DNA of 64,000 nt from Myxococcales bacterium (GCA_030652255.1 JAUSAZ010000056.1:92414-156413); one strand, 5' to 3'; positions 29,456 to 39,084 are shown, counted from the stretch's first letter. Translations and numbers: made by a program. Notes: generated from the sequence alone by a model not told the origin.

Positions 29456-30424
29456 TCAGAACGTGAAATGCAACGAGGCTCCGATGCCCCCCGGGCGGGC
29501 GGAGATCTGGAGCCCCTGGAGCGCCGGGGGGATGGGCCGCGGCACCCGGTCGATGACCCGCTGAGGGACGTACGCGTCGTTGGCCTGCACGATGCCGATG
29601 ACGGTCGTCGCCACGAAGGCGCTGAGCAGGGACCAGTTGAGCACGCGCATCGTGAACGCCACGTTGGCGCGCTGGTCGTCGGCGCCCTGCTCGAAGACGC
29701 CGGGTGCCTGCGTGGGCGAGCTCACCGCCTGGTCGACGACCGCGGAGGCCACGCTGCCGAGGAGGAAGGTGGTCTCGAGCGAGAGGAAGAGCACGCCGAG
29801 GCCGGTCTGGCGGTTGGCGAACTGCCCGACGCCGAAGGGGATGAAGGTCTGCCAGCGGGGGATGACCTGGACGCGCGCCTCGGAGCCGAGCAGGTCGAGG
29901 GTGAGCGCGCGGCGGGCGTCGCGGGCGTTCTCCTCGGCGCGGCGGGCTTGCGCGCGCTGCATCACGATGCGGTCGAGCTCGGGCTCCATGGAGCGCACGA
30001 CGTCGTCGAAGAGACGGGCGAAGCGCTCTTCGAAGGAGGTTCCGTCGAGGCGGGCGCGAGGGTCTTCGCGGAGGAGATCGGCGATCGCGATCCGAGCCTC
30101 GCCCTCACGTCGCGAGGCGAAGAGCGAAGCCGCGAGGTACTTCCGCGCCGCCGGGCGGACGAACGTGAGCTCGGGCGCGCCGGTGCGGTCGATGAGATCA
30201 CGCAGCTCGCGGATGGCGCGCGGGTACTCCCCGTTGATGTACGCGTCGCGGCCGGAGACAAACTCGTCGATCTCGTCCGCGCGGGCGTCTCCTGCGAGGG
30301 CGAGCAGCGCGACCGCGATCAGGGCGGCCCTTCGGCCCGCACGGTGGGATCGCCCGCATCCCGGGACCGGATCATCCGTGCGGTCACGGACTGCGCGGTG
30401 TCTGCCGCGATCATCCCGTGCCAT
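29456..30424 (-). CDS. Exported hypothetical protein with membrane segments
   Basis: A protein of up to 322 residues, family unknown. A long basic n-region leads to ALIAVALLALAGDARA (signal peptide). A TPR-like helical region follows (EFVSGRDAYINGEYPRAIRELRDLI, RKYLAASLFASRREGEARIAIADLL), then a Pro/Gly turn and hydrophobic spans (GLGVLFLSLETTFLLGSVASAVV, WSLLSAFVATTVIGIV). The ATG at 30424 has GAGGA 6-10 bases upstream but lies 106 bases inside the kinase gene. A non-ATG start near 30320 is possible. Overlap with the kinase suggests joint expression. Confidence 0.72.
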   Translation of the reverse strand: MARDDRGRHRAVRDRTDDPVPGCGRSHRAGRRAALIAVALLALAGDARADEIDEFVSGRDAYINGEYPRAIRELRDLIDRTGAPELTFVRPAARKYLAASLFASRREGEARIAIADLLREDPRARLDGTSFEERFARLFDDVVRSMEPELDRIVMQRAQARRAEENARDARRALTLDLLGSEARVQVIPRWQTFIPFGVGQFANRQTGLGVLFLSLETTFLLGSVASAVVDQAVSSPTQAPGVFEQGADDQRANVAFTMRVLNWSLLSAFVATTVIGIVQANDAYVPQRVIDRVPRPIPPALQGLQISARPGGIGASLHFTF

Positions 30425-31977
30425 TCGAAGTCCTCGTAGCCCTCAAGGGTGAATCGGATCGTCGTGTGACCAGCGGGAAGACTGAGAGGCATGTCCTGGC
30501 CACTGAAGACGTGCTCCCGTCCACCGTTGATGGAGTATCTCACCCTTTGGACGCGAGTTACGAGCGTAACGAGTCCCGTGCGGGCGGGGGTGGTTGCGGT
30601 CGACGACGAAGCTGCGCGGCGCTCGGGGACCCGTGCCACTACCCGTGCGGTCGGCGCTGCGGGCTCCACCACGATGGGCACGTCCACTGCCACGGCCGGG
30701 CGCTCACGCTCGACGATCCGCGCCGGCGCAGCCTCCACGGGCGGCCGGACGCGATCGACCGTCGGCATCGCCACCTGGGGCCGGGGCGGCTCGGGGATGA
30801 GCACCGTCAGCGCGATGCCCGCAAGCGTCGAGCCCAACGCCGCAATGGCCACGATGGCCGCCGAGCGCAGGTTGCGCCGACGACGGTGGGCGCGGGCCGC
30901 GCTCCGCACCAGCGAGAGCACCTTCGGGTTGCCAGGGTCGATGGCGAGCGCGCGGTTGAAGTACCCCATGGCCTCGGGGAGCTCCCCGCGGTCGCGCGCC
31001 GCGACGCCTCGCGCCGGCAGCTGCGTGATGAGGGCCTCCTGCACCTTCGCGGTCACCCCGTCGGGGTCGGCGAAGTACCGGTCGAGCTCCCGCACCGGGT
31101 CGTCCCAGCCGATCTCGGCGCAGAACGCGAGCAGGTCGTGCCGGAGGGCGGAGGCGCTGGCGTAGCGGTCGTCGGGGATGCGCGACATCGCGCGGCGGAT
31201 GATGGCGGCGAAGCGGTGGCCGATCTTCGGCGACGAGCGCAACGGGTCGGGGTAGTCGCCGTCGAGGATCTTGCGCAGCAGGCTGTGGGGGTTGGGCCCG
31301 TCGAAGGGGAGGCGCCCGGTGGAGAGCAGGTAGAGCACCGTGCCCGCCGCGAAGATGTCGGTGCGCGCGTCGACGAGGGTGCCCTCGATCTGCTCGGGCG
31401 CCATGTGCGCGGGCGAGCCGAGCACCTGGCCCGTGGCGGTCATCTCGCGCTGGTCGGCGACGTGGGCGATGCCGAAGTCCGTGAGCTTCAGCTTGCCCTT
31501 GTTGAGCATGAGGTTGTCGGGCTTCACGTCGCGGTGCACCACGCCCTGCGCGTGGGCGCAGGAGAGCGCCTCGCAGAGCACCACCCCGATGGCCGCGACG
31601 ACCTCCGCGGGGATCTCCCGGCGCCGGTCGACGAAGCGCCGCAGCGTGGGGCCCTCCAGCAGCTCGGTGACCATGTACGACGCGTCGTCGCTGTCGCCCG
31701 AGAACTCGTAGACCTCGACGATGTTGGGGTGTCGCAGCCGCGCGGCGGCCTTGGCCTCGCGCTCGAATCGCATGCGGCTCTCGGGGTCCTGCGCGAGGTG
31801 CGGGTGCAGCACCTTGATGGCCACCTCGCGGTCGAGCGTGGGGTCGTGCGCCCGGTAGACCACCGCCATGCCGCCGTGGCCCAGCTCTCCGCGGACCTCG
31901 TACTTGCCGATGAAGCGAGGAGGCTTCTCGGATGCTGGTTCCACGTCGTCGGCCACTCTAGGCATCGGCGATCCCAT
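30319..31977 (-). CDS. Ser/Thr protein kinase with membrane anchor and PEGA-like tail
   Basis: A 552-residue kinase. The catalytic domain (about 25-290) holds LGHGGMAVVYRA, VAIKVLH, HRDVKPDNLML, TDFGIAHV and GSPAHMAPEQ, all intact. A short TPR-like unit (LPEAMGYFNRALAIDPGNPKVLSL) precedes one membrane span (SAAIVAIAALGSTLAGIALTVLI). The external tail is Pro/Val-rich and ends in a PEGA-like strand unit (PLSLPAGHTTIRFTLEGYEDFEWHG). ATG 31977 or 31965 could be the start. Its 3' end overlaps the following gene by 106 bases. Confidence 0.94.
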   Translation of the reverse strand: MGSPMPRVADDVEPASEKPPRFIGKYEVRGELGHGGMAVVYRAHDPTLDREVAIKVLHPHLAQDPESRMRFEREAKAAARLRHPNIVEVYEFSGDSDDASYMVTELLEGPTLRRFVDRRREIPAEVVAAIGVVLCEALSCAHAQGVVHRDVKPDNLMLNKGKLKLTDFGIAHVADQREMTATGQVLGSPAHMAPEQIEGTLVDARTDIFAAGTVLYLLSTGRLPFDGPNPHSLLRKILDGDYPDPLRSSPKIGHRFAAIIRRAMSRIPDDRYASASALRHDLLAFCAEIGWDDPVRELDRYFADPDGVTAKVQEALITQLPARGVAARDRGELPEAMGYFNRALAIDPGNPKVLSLVRSAARAHRRRRNLRSAAIVAIAALGSTLAGIALTVLIPEPPRPQVAMPTVDRVRPPVEAAPARIVERERPAVAVDVPIVVEPAAPTARVVARVPERRAASSSTATTPARTGLVTLVTRVQRVRYSINGGREHVFSGQDMPLSLPAGHTTIRFTLEGYEDFEWHGMIAADTAQSVTARMIRSRDAGDPTVRAEGPP

Positions 31978-32007
31978 CCGGCAAGCGTGGGATCGCCCGC
32001 GCCGCGA

Positions 32008-32592
32008 TCAGAGGTCGACGTCGTCGGCGGGGCGAGGGGGCGAGCCGTAGCGGGTGGACACGCTGCCGCGGTGGATCTCGGGGGGCAGCTGCGGTGGCGG
32101 CGCGACGCCGTACGCGGGCACCGGGACGGCGTGGTTGGGGCGCTGATCGTCGCGCGGCACGGGGCGCACCGACGGCGGCGTGGGCGGAGCGGGCGGCGGC
32201 GTGGGCGTGGGCGGCGGCGTGGGCGGCGGCGTCAGCTGGGACGGGGGCAGGCCGTACACGGGCGCGGGCATGTCGTTGGGGCCGGGCGTCGACGGCGTCG
32301 GCGTCGGGAGGTTGAGCGGCGGGGGCGGACCTCCGTAGATCGTCTGCATCATGCCCGAGTCGGCGGTGTTGGGCGTCGGCGGCGTCGGCACCGTCGGGTC
32401 GCACGCGCTCGTCGAGAGGAAGGCCGCCGCGAAGGCCAGCATGCCCGCGCGGCTGAGGCGCTGCGAGGGCTCCGGCACGATGCCGTCACCCGCGCTGGCG
32501 GCGATGGGCTGCGCGCAGAAGGGGCACGACGCTTCGGAGGCGCGGACGTGCCGACGACATCCTCCACACGGGACGAGCGCTGGGGTGGTCAT
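32008..32592 (-). CDS. Zinc-ribbon protein with hydrophobic segment and Pro-rich tail
   Basis: A 194-residue protein. The N-terminus has two Cys knuckles, VPCGGCRRHV and ASCPFCAQPI, typical of a zinc ribbon. A hydrophobic stretch with a lipobox-like end follows (GMLAFAAAFLSTSAC). The last 120 residues are Pro/Thr-rich low complexity. A cytosolic zinc ribbon with an internal membrane segment is one reading; an N-terminally extended lipoprotein is another. ATG 32592 begins just before the first Cys pair. Function unknown. Confidence 0.72.
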   Translation of the reverse strand: MTTPALVPCGGCRRHVRASEASCPFCAQPIAASAGDGIVPEPSQRLSRAGMLAFAAAFLSTSACDPTVPTPPTPNTADSGMMQTIYGGPPPPLNLPTPTPSTPGPNDMPAPVYGLPPSQLTPPPTPPPTPTPPPAPPTPPSVRPVPRDDQRPNHAVPVPAYGVAPPPQLPPEIHRGSVSTRYGSPPRPADDVDL

Positions 32593-32695
32593 GCGGGGGA
32601 TGACACCACGAGGCCGCGCTTCCTTGGAAGGGGCGCACCCGCAGGGTCTTCGCCGCGGGTGACCCGCGGAGGGATCGCGTGGTAGGTGCTCGGAC

Positions 32696-34417
32696 ATGGC
32701 GATGGAGGAGAGCTTCCTCAAGTCGGTCTTCCACGGCGTGATCCCCGAGGAGATGGTGTTTCCGTACCCCGAGCCGGGCCGGGAGCAGCGCGAGCACATC
32801 GGGCTCATCCTCGACGGCGTGCGCGGCTTCGCCCGCAAGCACATCGACGCGGGGGCCATCGACCAGGCCGCGGAGATCCCCGAGGAGGTACTGCAGGGGA
32901 TGCGAGACCTCGGGCTCTTCGGCCTCGGGGTGCCCGCGGAGTACGGCGGCGCGGGGCTCGGGGCCACCGGGGTCGCGCGGGTCATCCAGGAGCTCGCCGG
33001 CTACGACGCCTCGCTCGCGGTCACCGTCGGCGCGCACCTGTCGCTGGGCACCTCCGGGCTGCTGCTCTTCGGCACCGAGTCGCAGCGGCGCCGGCTCCTC
33101 CCGGCGATGGCGCGCGGCGAGCGGCTCGGCGCCTTCGCCCTCTCCGAGGCGGGCGCCGGGAGCGACGCGGCGGGCATCCAGACCCGGGCGGCGCTCGATC
33201 GCAGCGGCGAGACGTGGTCCATCGACGGCACCAAGGCGTGGGTGACCAACGGCGGGCGCGCCGAGGTGATCACCGTGTTCGCGCGCACGACGGCCTTCGA
33301 CATGCGCTCCAAGCCGCGGCTCACGGCCTTCCTCGTGGAGGCGGGCGAGGGGACCGTGCGCGGCCCCAACGACCTCAAGCTCGGGCTGCGCGCGACCTCG
33401 ACCCCGTGGATGCGCTTCGAGGGCGCGAAGGTGCCGTCGGAGAACGTGCTCGGCGAGGCGGGCCGCGGGTTTCGCGTGGCGATGGAGGTGCTCAACGGGG
33501 GCCGTCTCTCGCTCGCGGCGGGCTGCGTCGGCATGGCGCGCCGGCTCATCCGGCTCACCGTCGACCGGGCCCAGGAGCGCCGCGCGTTCGGGCGCTCCAT
33601 CGGCGAGTTCGGGATGATCAAGGACAAGGTCGCCCGGATGATGGCGGAGACCTTCGCGCTCGAGTCGATGGTCTACCTGACGACGGGGATGGTCGACGCC
33701 AAGGTGCCCGACTGGTCCCTGGAGAGCGCCATCTGCAAGGTGTTCGGCAGCGAGGTGCTCTGGCGCGTGGCCGACGACGCGCTGCAGATCGCGGCGGGCG
33801 TCGGGTACCAGCAGCCGCACCCCTGCGAGCGGGCGCTGCGCGACGCGCGGGCCAACCCGATCTTCGAGGGCACCAACGAGGTGCTGCGGGCCTTCGTGGC
33901 GCTGAGCGGGATGCAGGGCCCCGGGCGCAAGCTCTCGGAGGTGGTGCGCGCCATCCGCGAGCCCATCAAGGGCATGGGGCTGATGTACGAGTTCGCGATG
34001 CAGCGGGCGCGCAGCACCTTCGGGCGCGAGCGGATGAACCGCGCGCACAACACCCTGCGCCGCGAGGTGGTGCTCTTCGAGGAGTACGTCGCGCACTTCC
34101 AGCGGAGCGTCGACAAGGTGCTGCGCAAGCACGGCAAGGACATCGCGGAGATGCAGTTCACCCAGCGCCGGGTGGCCGACCTCGCGACGGACCTCTACGC
34201 GCTCACGGCGGTGCTCTCGCGCACGACGCGGGCGATCGAGCGAAAGGGCGAGGAGGGCGCGCGCCGCGAGGTCGACCTCACGATGGCCTTCGCCAACATG
34301 GCCGAGCGCCGCATGCACGCCAACCTCGCGGCCTTCGACGACAACGACGACGAGCTCCGCAAGGGCGTCGCCGCGCAGGCGTACATCGACGGCGGGTACA
34401 GCTTCGACGTCGTCTGA
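32696..34417 (+). CDS. Acyl-CoA dehydrogenase, long (VLCAD/ACAD9-like)
   Basis: A 573-residue flavoprotein that oxidises acyl-CoA at C2-C3. Motifs include LGVPAEYGGAGL, FALSEAGAGSDAAGIQT (FAD/substrate loop), W-x-I-x-G-x-K-x-W-V-T-N and the catalytic-Glu region PIFEGTNEVLRAFVALSGMQ. The extra C-terminal helical domain beyond 400 residues matches very-long-chain types. It shares a single base (TGATG) with the following FAD monooxygenase. A TAGGTG hexamer lies 7 bases before ATG 32696, and a 7-bp CCGCGGG/CCCGCGG stem is at 32653-32669 in the leader. Confidence 0.93.
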   Translation: MAMEESFLKSVFHGVIPEEMVFPYPEPGREQREHIGLILDGVRGFARKHIDAGAIDQAAEIPEEVLQGMRDLGLFGLGVPAEYGGAGLGATGVARVIQELAGYDASLAVTVGAHLSLGTSGLLLFGTESQRRRLLPAMARGERLGAFALSEAGAGSDAAGIQTRAALDRSGETWSIDGTKAWVTNGGRAEVITVFARTTAFDMRSKPRLTAFLVEAGEGTVRGPNDLKLGLRATSTPWMRFEGAKVPSENVLGEAGRGFRVAMEVLNGGRLSLAAGCVGMARRLIRLTVDRAQERRAFGRSIGEFGMIKDKVARMMAETFALESMVYLTTGMVDAKVPDWSLESAICKVFGSEVLWRVADDALQIAAGVGYQQPHPCERALRDARANPIFEGTNEVLRAFVALSGMQGPGRKLSEVVRAIREPIKGMGLMYEFAMQRARSTFGRERMNRAHNTLRREVVLFEEYVAHFQRSVDKVLRKHGKDIAEMQFTQRRVADLATDLYALTAVLSRTTRAIERKGEEGARREVDLTMAFANMAERRMHANLAAFDDNDDELRKGVAAQAYIDGGYSFDVV

Positions 34418-35649
34418 TGCCCCAGCGCCCCCTCGACGTCGGCGTCATCGGATGCGGGACGGCGGGCGCCGCCGCGGCCCTCCTGCTCTGCCGGGCGGGG
34501 CACAAGGTGACCGTGTACGAGCGCGTCGAGGGCCCCGGCGCGGTGGGCGCGGGCATCATGCTGCAGCCCACCGGGCAGGCGGTGCTGCGCGCGCTCGGGC
34601 TCCTCGACGGGGTGATCGCGCGGGCCGAGCCGCTGGAGTCGCTGCGCTGCGAGACCATCCAGCGGCGGCAGCTCTTCAAGCTCGACTACGGTGCGCTGCC
34701 GGGCGGGCACCGGGGGTACGGGCTGCACCGCGGCGCCCTCTTCGAGCGCCTCTTCGCGGCGGTGAAGTCGTGTGGCGCCACGCTGCGGACAGGGGTGGAG
34801 ATCGACGACCTCGTGGCGACGGAAGACAACGCGGGCCTGTGGTTCGTGCAGCCCGACCGCACGAGGCTGGGGCCGCACGAGCTGTGCGTGGTGGCGGACG
34901 GCGCCCGGTCGCGGCTGCGCGACGACACCAGCATCCGCAAGGCCGTGCGCCCGTACCCGTGGGGCGCGGTGTGGTGCGTGCTCGACGACCCGGAGGCGCG
35001 CTTCACCCGCTCGCTCTACCAGGTGCTCGACGGCACCCGGCGGATGGTGGGCGCGCTGCCCTCGGGGCTCGGGCCCGGGGAGGCGGCGGGGCCGCGCAAG
35101 GTGAGCGTCTTCTACTCGGTGCGCCACGACCGCGCGGAGGCATGGAAGGCCCGCGGGCTCGAGCGGTGCAAGCGCGAGCTGCGGGAGTTCATCCCGGCGC
35201 TCGACGCGGTGCTCGACCAGGTCGTCGACCCGCAGCAGCTGGTGTTCACCCGCTACCAGGACGTCGCGATGTACCCCTGGAACACCGACCGCGTCGTGTA
35301 CCTCGGCGACGCCGCGCACGCGATGAGCCCGCAGCTCGGCCAGGGGGCCAACCTCGCGCTGCTCGACGCGATGGTGCTCGCGCAGTCGCTCGCCGCCGAG
35401 GACGGCGTCGCCGCGGGGCTGACGCGCTACTCCCGCACGCGGCGCTCCAACCTCGCGTTCTACTCCTTCGCGACGCGCTGGCTGACGCCGTGGTTCCAGA
35501 GCGACCACACGGCGCTGGGCTGGCTGCGCGACGTCGGGTTCCCGCTCGGGATGCGGCTGCCAGGGGTCGAGCGGTTGATGGTGAAGGTGATGACCGGCCT
35601 CGCGCAGGGCACCGGGCTCGGTCGCCCGCTCGCGCTGCCGTCGGAGTGA
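34417..35649 (+). CDS. FAD-dependent monooxygenase (PHBH/UbiH-type)
   Basis: A 410-residue class A flavin monooxygenase. The N-terminal fold is VGVIGCGTAGAAAALLLCRAGHKVTVYER, then the DG motif CVVADGARSRLRDD, and GDAAHAMSPQLGQGANLALLDA for FAD ribityl binding. The C-terminal tail (FQSDHTALGWLRDVGFPLGMRLPGVERLMVKVMTG) is like salicylate hydroxylase/UbiH relatives. Its start overlaps the stop of the acyl-CoA dehydrogenase by one base, implying coupled translation and perhaps a shared pathway. The substrate is unknown. Confidence 0.91.
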   Translation: MPQRPLDVGVIGCGTAGAAAALLLCRAGHKVTVYERVEGPGAVGAGIMLQPTGQAVLRALGLLDGVIARAEPLESLRCETIQRRQLFKLDYGALPGGHRGYGLHRGALFERLFAAVKSCGATLRTGVEIDDLVATEDNAGLWFVQPDRTRLGPHELCVVADGARSRLRDDTSIRKAVRPYPWGAVWCVLDDPEARFTRSLYQVLDGTRRMVGALPSGLGPGEAAGPRKVSVFYSVRHDRAEAWKARGLERCKRELREFIPALDAVLDQVVDPQQLVFTRYQDVAMYPWNTDRVVYLGDAAHAMSPQLGQGANLALLDAMVLAQSLAAEDGVAAGLTRYSRTRRSNLAFYSFATRWLTPWFQSDHTALGWLRDVGFPLGMRLPGVERLMVKVMTGLAQGTGLGRPLALPSE

Positions 35650-35674
35650 ATCATCGCCCCCGATGGGGGGCTCG

Positions 35675-36832
35675 TCAGAGCGTGGTGCCCGGCGCGGCCT
35701 CGGCGCGCTGCACCGCGGCGCAGCCCGCCTGCTCGCCGAGGCGACACGCCGCGCGCGCGAGCTCGATCGCCCGCGCGGTGTCCGGCGCGGTGCCCTCGCC
35801 GGCGTGGGCCATGTTCGCCGCGTGGAGGCACCCGTTTGCGTCCCGCCCGTCGCACGCGCGCACATAGAACTCCAGCGCGCTCGGGAGATTCCGCGCGACG
35901 CCGCGTCCCTGCCGGAGCATGTCTCCGTGCCAGCGACAGGCGGGGGGGTGGTGCAGGTCGACGCAGGCCCGGCGGTACAGCTCGTCCGCGCGTGTGAGGT
36001 CGACGGGCACGCCCTCGCCGCGCTCGTACCACCCGCCGAGCAGGCCGCACGCGTTGCCCTGGTCCTCCGCGCAGGCCGTCGCCGCGGTGCGCACCGCCGC
36101 GGCCGGATCTGCGGGCACGCCCGAGCCGGTGTGCTGGAGGTTCGCCCAGGCCGCGCATGAGTTCTCCAGACCCTCGGCGCAGGCCCGCTCGACGTAGCGC
36201 GCCGCGCGGGCGCGGGCGGCCTCGTCGGGCGTCCCGGCGACGAGCATCGCGGCGAGGTTGAAGCACGCGCTCACCTCGTGCTCGCACGCCTGCTCGAAGA
36301 GCCGCCGCGCGCGCGCCTCGTCCCGGGGCACGCCGAGCCCGAGGCCGAGCAGGGCGCCGAGGTAGTCACACGCCATGTGCGAGCCCGCCGCGCAGTGCTG
36401 CTCGAGCAGCGCGGCGGCCCTCGCCGGGTCGGCTGCGTCGACGCCCCGGCCGCTGGCGAGGGCGCCTCCCCAGATCGCGCACCCGTAGGAGTCCCGCGCG
36501 GTGCAGGCCCGCTCGGCGAGCGCCGCGCCCCCACGCTCGTCCCGCGGACCGCCCCGCCCGGCCAGCATCATCGAGCCCTGGAAGGCGCAGCCGCGGGCGA
36601 CCCCGCGCTCGCAGTACCGACCGAAGATCGCGCGGCTCTCGGCGCGGCCCGCGTTGCCGAGCGGCAGCCGGGCGCGGGCGAGGGCCTCGAGGCACGCGGC
36701 GGGATCGCGGGCCACGGCGCAGTCTTCGCTCGGCGCGCTCGCGGCGGTGGTGGGGGCGACCCGCGGCGACGCGGCGCACGCGGCCAGCAGTCCAACAACG
36801 AGCAGGCCTGGGGGAGGGAGATGAGAACGCAT
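35675..36832 (-). CDS. Sel1-repeat, Cys-rich lipoprotein
   Basis: A 385-residue lipoprotein with signal peptide PPPGLLVVGLLAAC (lipobox LAAC). The body has about eight Sel1/SLR helix-turn-helix units, each with paired Cys, like Helicobacter Hcp proteins (YCERGVARGCAFQGSMMLAGRG, ACTARDSYGCAIWGGALASGRG, HCAAGSHMACDYLGALLGLG). Disulphides probably lock each repeat. Such proteins bind partners at the cell surface. TATGAT lies 6 bases before the ATG, so the message is probably leaderless. Confidence 0.88.
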   Translation of the reverse strand: MRSHLPPPGLLVVGLLAACAASPRVAPTTAASAPSEDCAVARDPAACLEALARARLPLGNAGRAESRAIFGRYCERGVARGCAFQGSMMLAGRGGPRDERGGAALAERACTARDSYGCAIWGGALASGRGVDAADPARAAALLEQHCAAGSHMACDYLGALLGLGLGVPRDEARARRLFEQACEHEVSACFNLAAMLVAGTPDEAARARAARYVERACAEGLENSCAAWANLQHTGSGVPADPAAAVRTAATACAEDQGNACGLLGGWYERGEGVPVDLTRADELYRRACVDLHHPPACRWHGDMLRQGRGVARNLPSALEFYVRACDGRDANGCLHAANMAHAGEGTAPDTARAIELARAACRLGEQAGCAAVQRAEAAPGTTL

Positions 36833-36838
36833 CGCGGC

Positions 36839-36955
36839 ATCATACCGAGCCGAAGCCCGATGGGTTCACGCAAGCTCGTGTGCTGACGCAGGTCGGCGCC
36901 GGGCACCTGCGCCTTGTTCTCCACACTTCGCGGCGTGCGGGCGCTGCGCTAGCGT
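36839..36955. promoter_or_regulatory. Divergent -10 elements, Sel1 and hydrolase genes
   Basis: Minus strand TATGAT (36844-36839) lies 6 bases before ATG 36832. Plus strand TAGCGT (36950-36955) lies 7 bases before GTG 36963. Neither gene has a Shine-Dalgarno sequence. The 130-base gap holds nothing else I recognise. Confidence 0.45.
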
Positions 36956-36962
36956 CGCCGCC

Positions 36963-39047
36963 GTGAACCTTCGACCGACCCTCTTCGGCCTCCTGCTCTC
37001 GACCGGCGCGCTCGTCGGGTGTGACGACGCCGCCGTCACGCCGCCCTCCGACGCGGGCTCCGTCGACGGCGCCGCGGCCGACGCGGGCGTGCCCGATGCT
37101 CCGGAGGCGGGCGCCGATGTCCCGGTCGTGGTCGACGCGGGGCCCGTCACGCCGGTGGTCGATCGGCGCGCGGGCGAGCGCCAGGCGCTGGCGCTGGGCT
37201 GCGACCCGACGGACGCGACGCGCTGCCTCATGCCGTGGCCGTCGAGCGCGTACATGCAGGCGGACGAAGCGCAGGTCACCCGGCTGCGGCTGCACATCCC
37301 GCCCGCCGGACTGGTGAGCGGCGACCGGGTGGCGGGCCTCGAGCGCGCGGACGGGTTCTCCCGGGCGTCGCCGCTGGTGGTGGCCTTCCCCGCGACGCTC
37401 GACCTGGCGACCGTCGGCGACGGCGCGACCGGCGCGGTGCGGCTCATCGTCGCCGACGGGCCGGGCCGCGGCACGGTGCTGCCGGTGCGCCCGGTGGTGA
37501 TCGATCCGCAGGACTTCCGCGACCCGGAGACCGGCATCGTGGCCTACCCCCGGACGCTGCTCGCGCCCGCGACCGAGCACGTCGCGGTGGTGCTCGACAG
37601 CCTGCGCGCGACCGGCGGGGCGACGCTCCAGGCCAACGACGAGACCCGCGCCGCGCTCGGGCTGCAACCCCCGCGAACGCCCGCCCAGGAGCGGCTGCGC
37701 GCCTGGCACGCGCCGACCCGCGCGCTGCTCGCGCAGGCGGGCATCGACCCGGCGCGGGTGCTGCGCGTGTGGGGCTTCGTGACCCGCTCGCGCGAGCAGC
37801 CCCTGGTGGCGCTGCGGGCGATGCGCGCGCGCTCCATCGAGGCGCTGCGCGACGGCTCGGCGACGGTGCAGATCGACTCGGTGTCGGTCCCGTCGATGCC
37901 GTCCGCGGCGCTGCTGGTCAACGGGCACATCCGGGGGCTGCCGCGGTGGGTCAACGGCGGGCGGCTGTTGACGCGCCAGGCGTCGGGCCCGGTGCCCGTC
38001 GCGGGGATGACCTACGACGCCCCGTTCCGGGTGCTGCTCCCCGCGGGCGGGACGGGCGCCTACCCTGCGGTGGTGTTCGGGCACGGGATGGGCGGCGAGG
38101 TGACCGACCGGTCCTTCGACGACCTGCTCGCGAGCGCGGGGGCGGCGAAGGTCAACATCCGCTTCGACGGGCTCACCGAGACGGAGATGGCCAACACCTT
38201 CCTCGGGTTCTTGAAGATGAACCTCGGCGTCGAGCAGGCGTCGAGTGTGCTGCTCCAGGCCCTGGCCGGGGGGATGGCGGTGATCCACTCGATGCGCGGC
38301 GCGACCCCCGAGGGCGTGGCGCTGCCGGCGGCGTCCAACCTGCGGGACATCCTCGCGGCGCCGATGGTGGGCTCGATGGTCAACCCCCTCGCCGGGCGGC
38401 GCTCCAACCCCGACACCCTCACCTGGGCGGGCGGCTCCCTCGGCGGCACCACGGGGATCACCATGGTCAACGCCGAGCCCGCGTTCGTCGCCGGCGTGGC
38501 CAACGTGCCGGGCGTCGCGTGGTCGCACTTCCTCATCCGCTCGGTGCTCTTCGACATCGTGCGCACCGGCCTCCAGCGCGTGTACGGCAGCACCATGGAC
38601 ATCCAGCTCCAGGCGGCGATCAGCCAGACGCTCTGGGACGAGGTCGACGGCGCCGCCTGGGCCGACGCGCAGGACAACCCCCGACCGCTGCTCATCCAGG
38701 AGGCCATGGGCGACCCCGTGCTGCCCAACCTGGGCACCGAGTTCGCGGCGTCGGCGCTGGGCGCGGTGCAGGTCGGCGCGGTGCTCACGCCCATCGCCGG
38801 GGTGACCACCGCGGCGTCGGCCGAGGGGCGCACCGCCATCACGCAGTACCGGGTGCCCGCGTCGGTCACGAGCGCGGCGGACATCCACGGCTTCGCGGCG
38901 CGCAGCGGCGTGGCCGCCGAGGCGGCGCTTGAGCAGATCAGGGTCTTCCTGGCGGGCGCGTGGATGGGGCAGGCGCGGGTGGTGCTGCCGCAGAACTGCG
39001 TGAACAACACGCCCGCCGGGAGCTGCGACTTCAGCGCCTCGCGCTGA
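36963..39047 (+). CDS. Alpha/beta-hydrolase-like lipoprotein
   Basis: A 694-residue lipoprotein with signal peptide RPTLFGLLLSTGALVGC and an acidic Asp/Ala linker of about 45 residues (DAGSVDGAAADAGVPDAPEA). The C-terminal half has alpha/beta hydrolase features: FRVLLPAGGTGAYPAVVFGHGMGGE (oxyanion strand) and a G-x-S-x-G elbow in LTWAGGSLGGTTG. The N-terminal half is strand-rich and like the Ig-type lead-in of secreted bacterial lipases. The GTG start follows TAGCGT by 7 bases. A surface lipase or esterase is inferred. Confidence 0.84.
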   Translation: MNLRPTLFGLLLSTGALVGCDDAAVTPPSDAGSVDGAAADAGVPDAPEAGADVPVVVDAGPVTPVVDRRAGERQALALGCDPTDATRCLMPWPSSAYMQADEAQVTRLRLHIPPAGLVSGDRVAGLERADGFSRASPLVVAFPATLDLATVGDGATGAVRLIVADGPGRGTVLPVRPVVIDPQDFRDPETGIVAYPRTLLAPATEHVAVVLDSLRATGGATLQANDETRAALGLQPPRTPAQERLRAWHAPTRALLAQAGIDPARVLRVWGFVTRSREQPLVALRAMRARSIEALRDGSATVQIDSVSVPSMPSAALLVNGHIRGLPRWVNGGRLLTRQASGPVPVAGMTYDAPFRVLLPAGGTGAYPAVVFGHGMGGEVTDRSFDDLLASAGAAKVNIRFDGLTETEMANTFLGFLKMNLGVEQASSVLLQALAGGMAVIHSMRGATPEGVALPAASNLRDILAAPMVGSMVNPLAGRRSNPDTLTWAGGSLGGTTGITMVNAEPAFVAGVANVPGVAWSHFLIRSVLFDIVRTGLQRVYGSTMDIQLQAAISQTLWDEVDGAAWADAQDNPRPLLIQEAMGDPVLPNLGTEFAASALGAVQVGAVLTPIAGVTTAASAEGRTAITQYRVPASVTSAADIHGFAARSGVAAEAALEQIRVFLAGAWMGQARVVLPQNCVNNTPAGSCDFSASR

Positions 39048-39084
39048 GCGTTTCGAGCCCATACGAAGGAGCGACGGTGACCCG

